DNA of 64,000 nucleotides from Streptomyces sp. NBC_00670 (lineage in GTDB: Bacteria; Actinomycetota; Actinomycetes; Streptomycetales; Streptomycetaceae): the NCBI RefSeq assembly GCF_036226765.1, contig NZ_CP109017.1, positions 4,088,501 to 4,152,500 of the forward strand, written 5' to 3'. This document shows positions 44,058 to 51,521 of the stretch, piece after piece. How positions within the stretch are numbered: the first letter of the stretch is position 1; every line of letters begins with the position of its first letter. The notes under the pieces were generated by a model. The model had not been told where the DNA came from. It ran no database searches and saw nothing but the letters and a program-made list of their open reading frames with translations. Position numbers and translations under genes: made by a program.

Positions 44058-44079
44058 GCTCCGTACCCTCCCGCCCCGC

Positions 44080-44781
44080 TCAGGCCTTCAGCTTGTAGCC
44101 GAAGCCGCGGACCGTCTCGATCCTGTCCTGGCCGATCTTCGTCCGCAGCCGCTGCACATGGACGTCGACGACGCGGGTGTCCCCGCCCCAGCCGTAGTCC
44201 CACACGCGCTCCAGCAGCTTGTCACGTGACAGCACCGTGCCCGGCACGGCGGAGAACTCCAGGAGCAGCCGCATCTCGGTCGGGGTGAGCGACACCGGCC
44301 GCCCGGAGCGGCGCACCTCCATGCCCCCGGTGTCCACTTCCAGCTCGCCGAAGGTGAGCACCCCGCCCTCGGCCACCGGATCCGGCTCGTTGGCCCGCAC
44401 GCCCCCGGCGTGCCCGAAGCGGCGCAGCACCGCGCGGATCCGGGCGACCAGGACGGCACCGTCGAACGGTTTCGTCACGTAGTCGTCGGCGCCCGCCTCC
44501 AGGCCGAGGACGACATCGATGGAGTCGGCGCGTGCGGAGAGCATGATCACCGGCACGTTCGACTCGTCCCGGATCCGCCGGCACAGGCTGACCCCGTCCA
44601 GCCCCGGCACCATCACGTCAAGCAGCGCGATGTCGGGGCGCCGGGCGCGGAACGACTCCAGGCCCGACAGCCCGTCGGGCATGGCGGTGACCGCGAAGCC
44701 GTCACGCTCCAGCGCGAGCTGGGTGGCCTCGCGGATGACGTCGTCGTCCTCCACGAACAGGACGTGGGTCTGCTCTGGCAT
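44080..44781 (-). CDS. cseB: Response regulator CseB
   Basis: OmpR/PhoB-type regulator (233 residues) that activates sigE transcription when phosphorylated by CseC. Receiver phosphoacceptor Asp55 (LLDVMVPG), acidic residues 12-14, Lys in TKPFD; winged helix with SLTPTEMRLLLEF...DTRVVDVHVQRLRTKIG. Third gene of the sigE operon. Confidence 0.95.
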   Translation of the reverse strand: MPEQTHVLFVEDDDVIREATQLALERDGFAVTAMPDGLSGLESFRARRPDIALLDVMVPGLDGVSLCRRIRDESNVPVIMLSARADSIDVVLGLEAGADDYVTKPFDGAVLVARIRAVLRRFGHAGGVRANEPDPVAEGGVLTFGELEVDTGGMEVRRSGRPVSLTPTEMRLLLEFSAVPGTVLSRDKLLERVWDYGWGGDTRVVDVHVQRLRTKIGQDRIETVRGFGYKLKA

Positions 44782-44855
44782 CGGTGCTCTCAGGAGAAGG
44801 GAGGGGGAAATGAGAAGGGAGGGGAAAATGCGGACCGCCGCGCGAACGGCCGGGT

Positions 44856-45560
44856 TCAGCCGGCACTGGGGCCCGTCACCGGGTCCTCGTCCACCGCGTT
44901 GCTGTAGTCGTTGTGCACGCGGGACTCCTCGGTGAAATGGTCCGCCGACCAGCGATAGGTGATGACCTCGACGCTGGACGGATAGGAGACCGAGTCGCCC
45001 TTGCGGTACAGCTGCTGGGTCACCACCAGATCACCGCGGTCGATCTCCGCGTAGACCGGCGGCTCCTCGGCCCTGAACACATTTTCGTACCCGTGCTTCT
45101 CCAGCCGGTACACGTACGAGCCGACGCCCACCGCGTCTCCACACGTCATCACGTTCACCACGACGTCGTCCGAGGATCCCCCGGTCAGCCCGCCGTACGA
45201 CACGTCCACCGGGTACTCGTCCGCCACGCACGGTTTGAGCTGGCGCTTCACCGACGGGCTCACCTTGGGGTCGCTCTGCACGAGCTTGACCGCGAGCCCC
45301 CGCTGCTTCTCCTGCTCGGCCGGGGCGGGCACCGACTCCGAGGGCGGCGCCGGCGTCGGCGTCGACACCCGAGACGAGAGCGACGGCGAGGAGACCGGGG
45401 CCAGGGAGTCACTGTCCGCCGGGCCCTCGTCGCGGGCGCCGGTCCCGCCCGTGCCGCACGCGGAGACGAAAAGGCCGAGGGCGGTGATCGCGGACACCGC
45501 CGTGATCACCGCCTTCAGGACCTCGCCCGGCAGCCGGGCTTTTCTGCCTACGCCGCGCAA
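44856..45560 (-). CDS. cseA: Lipoprotein CseA, negative modulator of SigE
   Basis: A 234-residue lipoprotein that dampens the envelope-stress response. The signal sequence VLKAVITAVSAITALGLFVSAC ends in a lipobox with Cys35; a Ser/Pro linker and a C-terminal domain with paired cysteines (KPCVADEYPVDV, VMTCGD) follow. The start is a TTG at 45560 with AGGAG 8 nt upstream; it overlaps the end of sigE by 13 nt. Confidence 0.93.
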   Translation of the reverse strand: MRGVGRKARLPGEVLKAVITAVSAITALGLFVSACGTGGTGARDEGPADSDSLAPVSSPSLSSRVSTPTPAPPSESVPAPAEQEKQRGLAVKLVQSDPKVSPSVKRQLKPCVADEYPVDVSYGGLTGGSSDDVVVNVMTCGDAVGVGSYVYRLEKHGYENVFRAEEPPVYAEIDRGDLVVTQQLYRKGDSVSYPSSVEVITYRWSADHFTEESRVHNDYSNAVDEDPVTGPSAG

Positions 45561-46093
45561 CGCTCCCGCTCCTCACGCTCCAGCGCGCGTGCGTCCAGAT
45601 CGCGGGCCTCCAGCTCCTCGCGGAGCCGGGCGAGCGCCCGGTGCAGCGTGCTCTTGACCGTGCCGGCCGACATGCCGAGGGCGGCGGCGGTCTCCTCCGT
45701 GGTCATCTGCTCCCAGTGTCGCAGGACCACGACGCTGCGTTGCTTGGGAGCGAGAACCTTGAGGACATCCATCAGCAGGGCGCGGTCCGCGTGCTGCTCG
45801 GCCGAGTCGTCGACCGAGGCGTCCGGGAGCTGCTCGGTGGGCACCTCCTCCAGCTTGCGGGCACGCCACCACTCGGTACGGGTGTTGATCATGACCCGGC
45901 GCAGATAGGCGTCGGCCAGCCGCTTGTCGGCTATGCCCTCCCAGCGGCCGTACGTCCGTACGAGCGCGGTCTGCAGCAGATCCTGGGCGTCGATCGGGTC
46001 CGGCACCAGCCGGCGCGCACTGCGCAGCAGCGCGTCCTGTCGCGTACGGACGTACTCCTCGAACTCGAGCACCTCGCCCTGGCCCTGTGCCAT
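45548..46093 (-). CDS. sigE: ECF RNA polymerase sigma factor SigE
   Basis: Sigma factor that directs cell-wall stress genes. The 181-residue product has region 2 (FEEYVRTRQDALLRSARRLVPDPIDAQDLLQTALVRTYGRWE) and region 4 (KQRSVVVLRHWEQMTTEETAAALGMSAGTVKSTLHRAL). ATG 46093 is preferred over ATG 46099 because GGGAGG lies 8 nt from it. Gene order sigE-cseA-cseB-cseC matches Streptomyces coelicolor; there is no classical anti-sigma gene, and control is through CseBC. Confidence 0.96.
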   Translation of the reverse strand: MAQGQGEVLEFEEYVRTRQDALLRSARRLVPDPIDAQDLLQTALVRTYGRWEGIADKRLADAYLRRVMINTRTEWWRARKLEEVPTEQLPDASVDDSAEQHADRALLMDVLKVLAPKQRSVVVLRHWEQMTTEETAAALGMSAGTVKSTLHRALARLREELEARDLDARALEREERERCAA

Positions 46094-46424
46094 CTCCATC
46101 GCCTCCCGTGCCCCGTGCCCGACCTGTCGTCGTCGGTTCTCCGTTCCGGCCGCCTGTCTTCGCCGGGTACGGAAAGAAAGCTACGGAGGCGTTGTCACGA
46201 GGCTGTCCGAGGAAGCCTGCGGACGGCGCTCGGCTGTCCGTCGGTTGTGTAACAGACGTAAGCGCGAGCTAAGGAGAGGGGGTGTCACATACGGCTTTGG
46301 GGGATTTGTGGCGGGGGTGGCGGGCTACGGACGGGGACTGTGACTGTGACGTCGCTGTCGACGGGGTGTGGGACGGGTGAGTGTGGGTAAAAGGGGTGGC
46401 CGCGCATCGCGGGGCCGGCCGGGC
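46094..46424. other. 331-bp sigE upstream region
   Basis: Contains the sigE promoter. On the minus strand TAGCTT (46183-46178) is a possible -10. Two GGCTGTCCG direct repeats (46201-46209 and 46232-46240, 31 bp apart; CGGACAGCC on the sigE strand) lie just upstream and could be CseB sites. The remaining sequence toward mutY shows nothing recognisable. Confidence 0.5.
46201..46240 (-). promoter_or_regulatory. Candidate CseB binding repeats before sigE
   Basis: CGGACAGCC occurs twice in direct orientation, 31 bp apart (three helical turns), upstream of the presumed sigE promoter. OmpR-family proteins bind direct repeats; assignment to CseB is inference. Confidence 0.4.
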
Positions 46425-47411
46425 TCAGCTCACCGGGAGGCGGTAGCGGCCGCCGGGCAGGGGTTCGACGAGCCCGTCCGAGACCAGACCGTCCAGCGCC
46501 CGGGCGCGCTGCACCGGTTCGTTCCAGACGCGGTCCAGGGCCGCCTGCGGAACGGGGTGGGCGGCCTCCCGGAGCACGGCGAGCAGCCGGCCGCGCACCT
46601 GACGGTCCGTCCCCGCGTACGGCTGCACGCGGCGCGGCGGGCCGTCGTGCGCGGGCTTGCCCGCGACGTGCCAGGCGCACCGGTCGGCGATGGGGCAGCG
46701 GTGGCAGCTCTCGTTCTTCGCCGTGCACACCAGCGCCCCGAGCTCCATCGACGCGGCGGCCCAGCGGGAGGCCGTGTGCTCGTCCTCCGGAAGCAGGGCG
46801 CGGGCCAGCTTGCGCTCGGCGGCCGTGGTCGCGTTCGGCGGGTACTGGACGCCGGTGACCGCGCGGGCCAGCACGCGGCGGACGTTGGTGTCCAGCACGG
46901 CGTGCCGCTGGCCGTACGCGAACGACGCCACCGCGGCGGCGGTGTACTCGCCGATGCCGGGCAGGGCGAGCAGCTGGGCGTGGTCGGTGGGGACGTCGCC
47001 GCCGTGCCGTTCCGTTATGGCGACGGCCGCGCCGTGCAGCCGCAGCGCGCGGCGGGGGTAGCCGAGACGGCCCCAGGCGCGGACGGCCTCGCCGGGCGCC
47101 TCCTTGGCCAGATCGGCGGGGCGCGGCCAGCGGCCGAGCCACTGCTCGTAGACGGGCAGCACGCGGTTGACCGGCGTCTGCTGGAGCATGAACTCGCTGA
47201 CCATCACGCCCCAGGGCCCGGCGTCGGGGCGACGCCAGGGGAGGTCACGGGCGTGCGACTCGAACCAGGCGATGACGGGGCTGTGGAGGTTCCCGCCGGG
47301 AACGGCCGGGGGCGCGGGCTGCGTGGGGTCCGCGGCGGGCGTCGGGATGGGGTTGGTCGTGGGGGAGGCGGCGGCGGGGGTGTCTGCGGTGTGCGCGGTG
47401 GGTGCTGTCAT
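46425..47411 (-). CDS. mutY: A/G-specific adenine glycosylase
   Basis: Base-excision repair glycosylase removing adenine opposite 8-oxoguanine. The 328-residue protein has EFMLQQTPVNRVLPVYEQW, the helix-hairpin-helix LPGIGEYTAAAV, the catalytic Asp in AVLDTNVRRVL and an iron-sulfur loop C-x6-C-x2-C-x5-C (CTAKNESCHRCPIADRC). The N-terminus has ~40 extra Pro/Ala/Thr residues. The C-terminal ~80 residues lack the NUDIX-like domain of E. coli MutY and look like a small winged helix (QVRGRLLAVLREA...GLVEPLPGGRYRL). ATG 47411. Confidence 0.93.
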   Translation of the reverse strand: MTAPTAHTADTPAAASPTTNPIPTPAADPTQPAPPAVPGGNLHSPVIAWFESHARDLPWRRPDAGPWGVMVSEFMLQQTPVNRVLPVYEQWLGRWPRPADLAKEAPGEAVRAWGRLGYPRRALRLHGAAVAITERHGGDVPTDHAQLLALPGIGEYTAAAVASFAYGQRHAVLDTNVRRVLARAVTGVQYPPNATTAAERKLARALLPEDEHTASRWAAASMELGALVCTAKNESCHRCPIADRCAWHVAGKPAHDGPPRRVQPYAGTDRQVRGRLLAVLREAAHPVPQAALDRVWNEPVQRARALDGLVSDGLVEPLPGGRYRLPVS

Positions 47412-47487
47412 GGCGCTTTCGATCCTGCCACGCGCCGGGCCACTGCTGCGGCGTGTCGCGCTCGGCGGGGTTCCGGGTGTCGTGGGG

Positions 47488-47511
47488 AAGGGGCGCGGGG
47501 AACTGCGCGAG
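47488..47511. repeat. Type A intergenic repeat, copy 4 (half)
   Basis: AAGGGGCGCGGGGAACTGCG plus CGAG, the right arm of the family, followed by the family's CCCACCCGC and CCCGAGCTCTCC spacer boxes, upstream of mutY. Confidence 0.82.
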
Positions 47512-47688
47512 AGGCCCCCGCCCACCCGCACCCGCCGACGAACAAGAACCCCCGAGCTCTCCCGCGCCCCAGCGACCCACCCGGAGGCGCACCTGACGAT
47601 CGTCGGATCAGACGATGATCCAGAAAAGTTGCCGTTGGGCGGCGGGTGACGCCCAGTTGGCGCAGCGATCTCTCGTAAGGTTTGCGCC

Positions 47689-48522
47689 GTGGGATCTCTG
47701 CGCAATCCGGTCGGGCCGCTTCCCTCCTCCATCTACTGGCGTCGGAGGGCCGTTCTCGCTGCCGTAGTCGGCGTGTTGGCACTCCTCGTCGTGTGGATCG
47801 TCGGCTTCGGCGGGGGCGGCGGGAAGAAGGACGAGGGCGGTGGCGACGGCAAGAATCCCGCGCCCTCGATCACCCCGGGCCCCTCCAGTTCGGGCCCCGC
47901 GATCAGCCAACACCCCGGCGGCCGGGACGAGTCGGGCGGCGGCGGTGACGGCGACACCAGCGGCTCCGACGACGGATCCGGCGACGGCACCGGGGACAGC
48001 TCCGGGGACAGCGACGGCACCGGCAACGGCGGCGGCTCCACCGGCGGTACGGAGGGCGGCTCCGCCGCGACCGGCGGTGGCGGCGTCACCGGCGAACAGG
48101 TGCCCGCCGGCTCCTCGTTGCCCAACTGCACGGCGAGCGCGGTGAAGTTGACCCTGAGCAGCGTCCACAACACCTACGACCCCGAGCAGACCCCCACCCT
48201 TGAGGTGACCGCCCGCAACACCTCCGCCGGTGACTGCAAGGTCGATCTCGGCCCGAAGCACGTCGTGTTGACGATCACACAGACGGGTGAGGACGACGAC
48301 TTCTGGGCCTCCGACGACTGCCCCAAGGGCGCCGGCAGCGTCCTCTTCCGGGTGCCGGCCGAGGGCAGCGCGACGTACACGGTGAAGTGGGACCGCGAGC
48401 CGAGCGCCCCCCACTGCGCGACGCCGAAGGCGGGCAGGGCGTCCGCGGGCACGTACCTGGTGGAGGCGAAGGCCGCCGGATTCGCCAAGGCGCAGACGTC
48501 GTTCGTCCTGGCGAAGGACTGA
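47689..48522 (+). CDS. Membrane-anchored secreted protein with Gly/Ser/Asp linker
   Basis: A 277-residue protein: basic N-terminus, a TM/signal anchor (about 20-41, AVLAAVVGVLALLVVWIVGF), a 100-residue Gly/Ser/Asp low-complexity linker and a beta-rich C-terminal domain with four cysteines (LPNCTAS, GDCKVDL, SDDCPKG, PHCATPK), likely two disulfides. It looks like a cell-surface Ig-like domain. GTG 47689 is 8 nt after TAAGGT, a probable leaderless promoter. Function unknown. Confidence 0.82.
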   Translation: MGSLRNPVGPLPSSIYWRRRAVLAAVVGVLALLVVWIVGFGGGGGKKDEGGGDGKNPAPSITPGPSSSGPAISQHPGGRDESGGGGDGDTSGSDDGSGDGTGDSSGDSDGTGNGGGSTGGTEGGSAATGGGGVTGEQVPAGSSLPNCTASAVKLTLSSVHNTYDPEQTPTLEVTARNTSAGDCKVDLGPKHVVLTITQTGEDDDFWASDDCPKGAGSVLFRVPAEGSATYTVKWDREPSAPHCATPKAGRASAGTYLVEAKAAGFAKAQTSFVLAKD

Positions 48523-48558
48523 AGGGACCGAGGGGTCGCCGAAAAAGCGGCCGTAGCC

Positions 48559-49683
48559 TCAGACGTACCGCTCGAGGATCGAGGACTCCGCGAGCCGTGA
48601 CAGCCCCTCGCGGACACTCCGCGCACGCGCCTCGCCGACGCCGTCGACCGTCTGGAGGTCGTCGACGCTCGCGGCGAGCAGCTTCTGCAGTCCGCCGAAG
48701 TGCTCCACCAGGCGGTCGATGATCGCGCCGGGCAGCCGGGGCACCTTCGCGAGGAGCCGGAAGCCGCGCGGGGAGACGGCGGAGTCCAGCGCCTCGGGGG
48801 AGCCGGTGTAACCGAGCGCGCGGGCGACCGTGGACAGCTCCAGGAGCTCCGCGTGGCTCAGCGCGTCGAGTTCGGCGAGGGCCTCGTCGACCGTGCGGGA
48901 GCGCTTGGCGGTGGGCTCGGGGACGTAGTCCCGTACGACCAGTTCGCGCTCGGGCTCCACGCCCGCGATCAACTCGTCGAGCTGGAGGGCGAGGAGACGG
49001 CCGTCGGTGCCGAGCTCGACCACGTACTCGGCGATCTCGGTGGCGATGCGGCGGACCATCTCCAGGCGCTGCGCGACCGCCGAGACGTCCCGGACCGTCA
49101 CCAGGTCCTCGATCTCCAGCGCCGACAGCGTGCCCGCCACCTCGTCCAGGCGGAGCTTGTAGCGCTCCAGCGTGGCCAGCGCCTGGTTGGCGCGGGACAG
49201 GATCGCCGCCGAGTCCTCCAGGACCCGGCGCTGTCCGTCGACGTACAGCGCGATCAGGCGCATCGACTGCGAGACCGACACCACGGGGTACTTGACCTGC
49301 TTGCTGACCCGGTCCGCGGTGCGGTGCCGGGTGCCCGTCTCCTCCGTGGGGATCGTCGGGTCGGGCAGCAACTGCACGCCCGCGCGGAGGATCTTGGAGA
49401 GGTCGGAGGAGAGCACGATGCCGCCGTCGAGCTTGCACAGCTCGCGCAGGCGCGTCGCGGTGAACTCGACGTCCAGGACGAAGCCGCCCGTGCACATCGA
49501 CTCGACGGTCTTGTCGGAGCCGAGCACGATGAGTCCGCCGGTGTTGCCGCGCAGCACCCGCTCCAGTCCGTCGCGCAGGCCCGTGCCGGGCGCCACGGCG
49601 CTCAGGGAGGCGCGCATCAGGCCGTCGGCACCGGAACTCCCACCGGATTTTCCGGGAGCTGCCGCCCGGTCGTTGGCTGCCAC
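48559..49683 (-). CDS. disA: Diadenylate cyclase / DNA integrity scanning protein DisA
   Basis: Makes c-di-AMP from two ATP and scans DNA for branched intermediates. The 374-residue protein has an N-terminal DAC domain (GGLIVLGSD, KLDGGIVLSSDLSKI, GTRHRTADR with the RHR motif), a linker, and C-terminal helix-hairpin-helix units (LLAASVDDLQTVDGVGEARARSVREGL). GTG 49683 follows GGAGG with 6 nt spacing. It lies 80 bp after radA on the same strand, the usual radA-disA pairing. Confidence 0.95.
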   Translation of the reverse strand: MAANDRAAAPGKSGGSSGADGLMRASLSAVAPGTGLRDGLERVLRGNTGGLIVLGSDKTVESMCTGGFVLDVEFTATRLRELCKLDGGIVLSSDLSKILRAGVQLLPDPTIPTEETGTRHRTADRVSKQVKYPVVSVSQSMRLIALYVDGQRRVLEDSAAILSRANQALATLERYKLRLDEVAGTLSALEIEDLVTVRDVSAVAQRLEMVRRIATEIAEYVVELGTDGRLLALQLDELIAGVEPERELVVRDYVPEPTAKRSRTVDEALAELDALSHAELLELSTVARALGYTGSPEALDSAVSPRGFRLLAKVPRLPGAIIDRLVEHFGGLQKLLAASVDDLQTVDGVGEARARSVREGLSRLAESSILERYV

Positions 49684-49763
49684 TGCACTCCTCCGGTCGC
49701 GGGTTCTGGGGCGCTCCGTGTCGCACTCTCGGTTCGTACGGACGGGCGAGACCAGGGCAAAGT

Positions 49764-51173
49764 CTACCGGCGGTCCTCCCGCTCCTGCGGGGCCTCTCGG
49801 CGACGGGAGCGCGGCAGGACCCGCAGCGCGTCCCCCATGTCCGCCACTTCCAGCACCTTCATGCCCGGCGGGATCTTCCCCGGATCGGCCGGGACCAGGG
49901 CATGCGTGAAGCCCAGCCGGTGCGCCTCGGCGAGCCTGCGCTGCACGCCCGTGACCCGTCTCACCTCGCCCGCCAGGCCCACCTCGCCGATCGCGACGAG
50001 GTTCTTCGGCAGCGGGGTGTCGCTCGCTGCGGAGGCCAGCGCGAGGGCGATGGCGAGGTCGGCGGCGGGCTCGGAGAGCTTCACCCCGCCGACCGTCGCC
50101 GAGTAGATGTCCCGCTTGCCCAGCGCGCTGATCCGGCCGCGCTGTTCGAGCACGGCGAGCACCATCTGGACGCGGGACGTCTCCAGCCCCGAGGTGGTGC
50201 GGCGGGGCGAGGGCAGCTGGGAGTCGACCGTGAGCGACTGCACCTCGGCGACCAGCGGACGGCGGCCCTCCAGAGTGACGGTCAGGCAGGTGCCCGGCAC
50301 CGGTTCGTCCCGCCGGGTGAGGAACAGGCCGCTGGGGTCGGCCAGGCCCACGATGCCCTCGTCGTGCAGTTCGAAGCAGCCGACCTCGTCCGTGGCGCCG
50401 TACCGGTTCTTGACGCCGCGTACGAGGCGGAGGCGGGCGTGGCGGTCGCCCTCGAAGTGCAGCACGACGTCCACGAGGTGTTCCAGGAGGCGGGGGCCCG
50501 CGATGGCGCCGTCCTTCGTGACGTGGCCCACCAGGAGCGTGGCCATGCCGCGTTCCTTGGAGGCGCGGATGAGGGCGCCGGCCACCTCGCGGACCTGTGC
50601 CATGCCGCCGGGGGCGCCGTCGATCTCGGGGGAGGCGACCGTCTGCACCGAGTCGACGATCAGCAGGGACGGCTTCACCTCGTCCAAGTGGCCGAGGACG
50701 GCGGCGAGATCGGTCTCGGCGGCGAGGTAGAGGTCGTCGTCGAGCGCCTTGATGCGGTCGGCGCGCATCCGGACCTGGCTCGCGGACTCCTCGCCGGTGA
50801 CGTAGAGGGTGCGGTGGTCGGGTCCCGCGGCCTTGGCCGCGACGTCCAGCAGGAGCGTGGACTTGCCGACGCCGGGTTCGCCCGCGAGGAGGACGACCGC
50901 GCCGGGGACCAGACCGCCGCCGAGCACGCGGTCCAGCTCGGGGACGCCGGTGGAGCGGGCGGTGGCCCGGCGGCCGTCGACCTCGGCGATGGGGAGGGCG
51001 GCCGTGGTGACGCGGCCGGGGGTCGTCGTGCGGACGGCGGGCGCGCCGTACTCCTCGACGGTGCCCCAGGCCTGGCATTCGGGGCAGCGGCCGAGCCACT
51101 TGGCCGTCTGCCAGCCGCACTCCGTGCAGCGGTAGGAGGGACGGTCCTTGGTGGTCTTGGTACGGGCAGCCAT
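49764..51173 (-). CDS. radA: DNA repair protein RadA (Sms)
   Basis: DnaB-like helicase/branch-migration protein acting in recombination. The 469-residue protein has an N-terminal zinc finger (YRCTECG...GRCPEC), a RecA-like ATPase with GEPGVGKST Walker A, the RadA-specific KNRYG motif, and a Lon-like C-terminal domain (YSATVGGVKLSEPAADLAIALALAS). ATG 51173. RadA often interacts with DisA and restrains its cyclase. Confidence 0.95.
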   Translation of the reverse strand: MAARTKTTKDRPSYRCTECGWQTAKWLGRCPECQAWGTVEEYGAPAVRTTTPGRVTTAALPIAEVDGRRATARSTGVPELDRVLGGGLVPGAVVLLAGEPGVGKSTLLLDVAAKAAGPDHRTLYVTGEESASQVRMRADRIKALDDDLYLAAETDLAAVLGHLDEVKPSLLIVDSVQTVASPEIDGAPGGMAQVREVAGALIRASKERGMATLLVGHVTKDGAIAGPRLLEHLVDVVLHFEGDRHARLRLVRGVKNRYGATDEVGCFELHDEGIVGLADPSGLFLTRRDEPVPGTCLTVTLEGRRPLVAEVQSLTVDSQLPSPRRTTSGLETSRVQMVLAVLEQRGRISALGKRDIYSATVGGVKLSEPAADLAIALALASAASDTPLPKNLVAIGEVGLAGEVRRVTGVQRRLAEAHRLGFTHALVPADPGKIPPGMKVLEVADMGDALRVLPRSRRREAPQEREDRR

Positions 51174-51521
51174 GCGAAAACGGTAACGGGGGGCACTGAC
51201 AGTGGGTGCGGGGAGGCGCGACAGAGCTCGGGTGGCTGGGGTTCGCCGGCGGGGTGCGGGTGGTTTGTGGTTGCTCGCGCAGTTCCCCGCGCCCCTGAAG
51301 GCAGTGGGGTGCCCCCTGCTTTTAAGAAGCGCGGGGAACTGCGCGACAAGCCACGACGCGACCCGCAGCCGCACTACGAACCGAATCCCCCCACCCCGGA
51401 GCGCACACTGAACCCGCCGGGAGGGCGCCGCGCACTCGGATGAGGGATCGTTTCACCCGTACGGAGTAAAAGTGCGGAAGGGGTGAGAACGGACAGCGCA
51501 TCCGCGCCTACGGTCGCACGG
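51174..51521. other. 348-bp intergenic region with type A repeat
   Basis: No gene. Holds a full type A palindrome (51274-51346) flanked on both sides by the family spacer boxes (GAGCTCGGGTGG on the left), and the TACGGT box (51509-51514) of the next gene. Confidence 0.7.
51274..51346. repeat. Type A palindromic intergenic repeat, copy 2
   Basis: Left arm 51274-51296 identical to copy 1; right arm (to 51346) differs only at GAAGCGCGGGG versus GGGGCGCGGGG. The loop GTGCCCCCTGCTTTTAAG is almost the same as in copy 1, 15 kb away. Confidence 0.92.
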
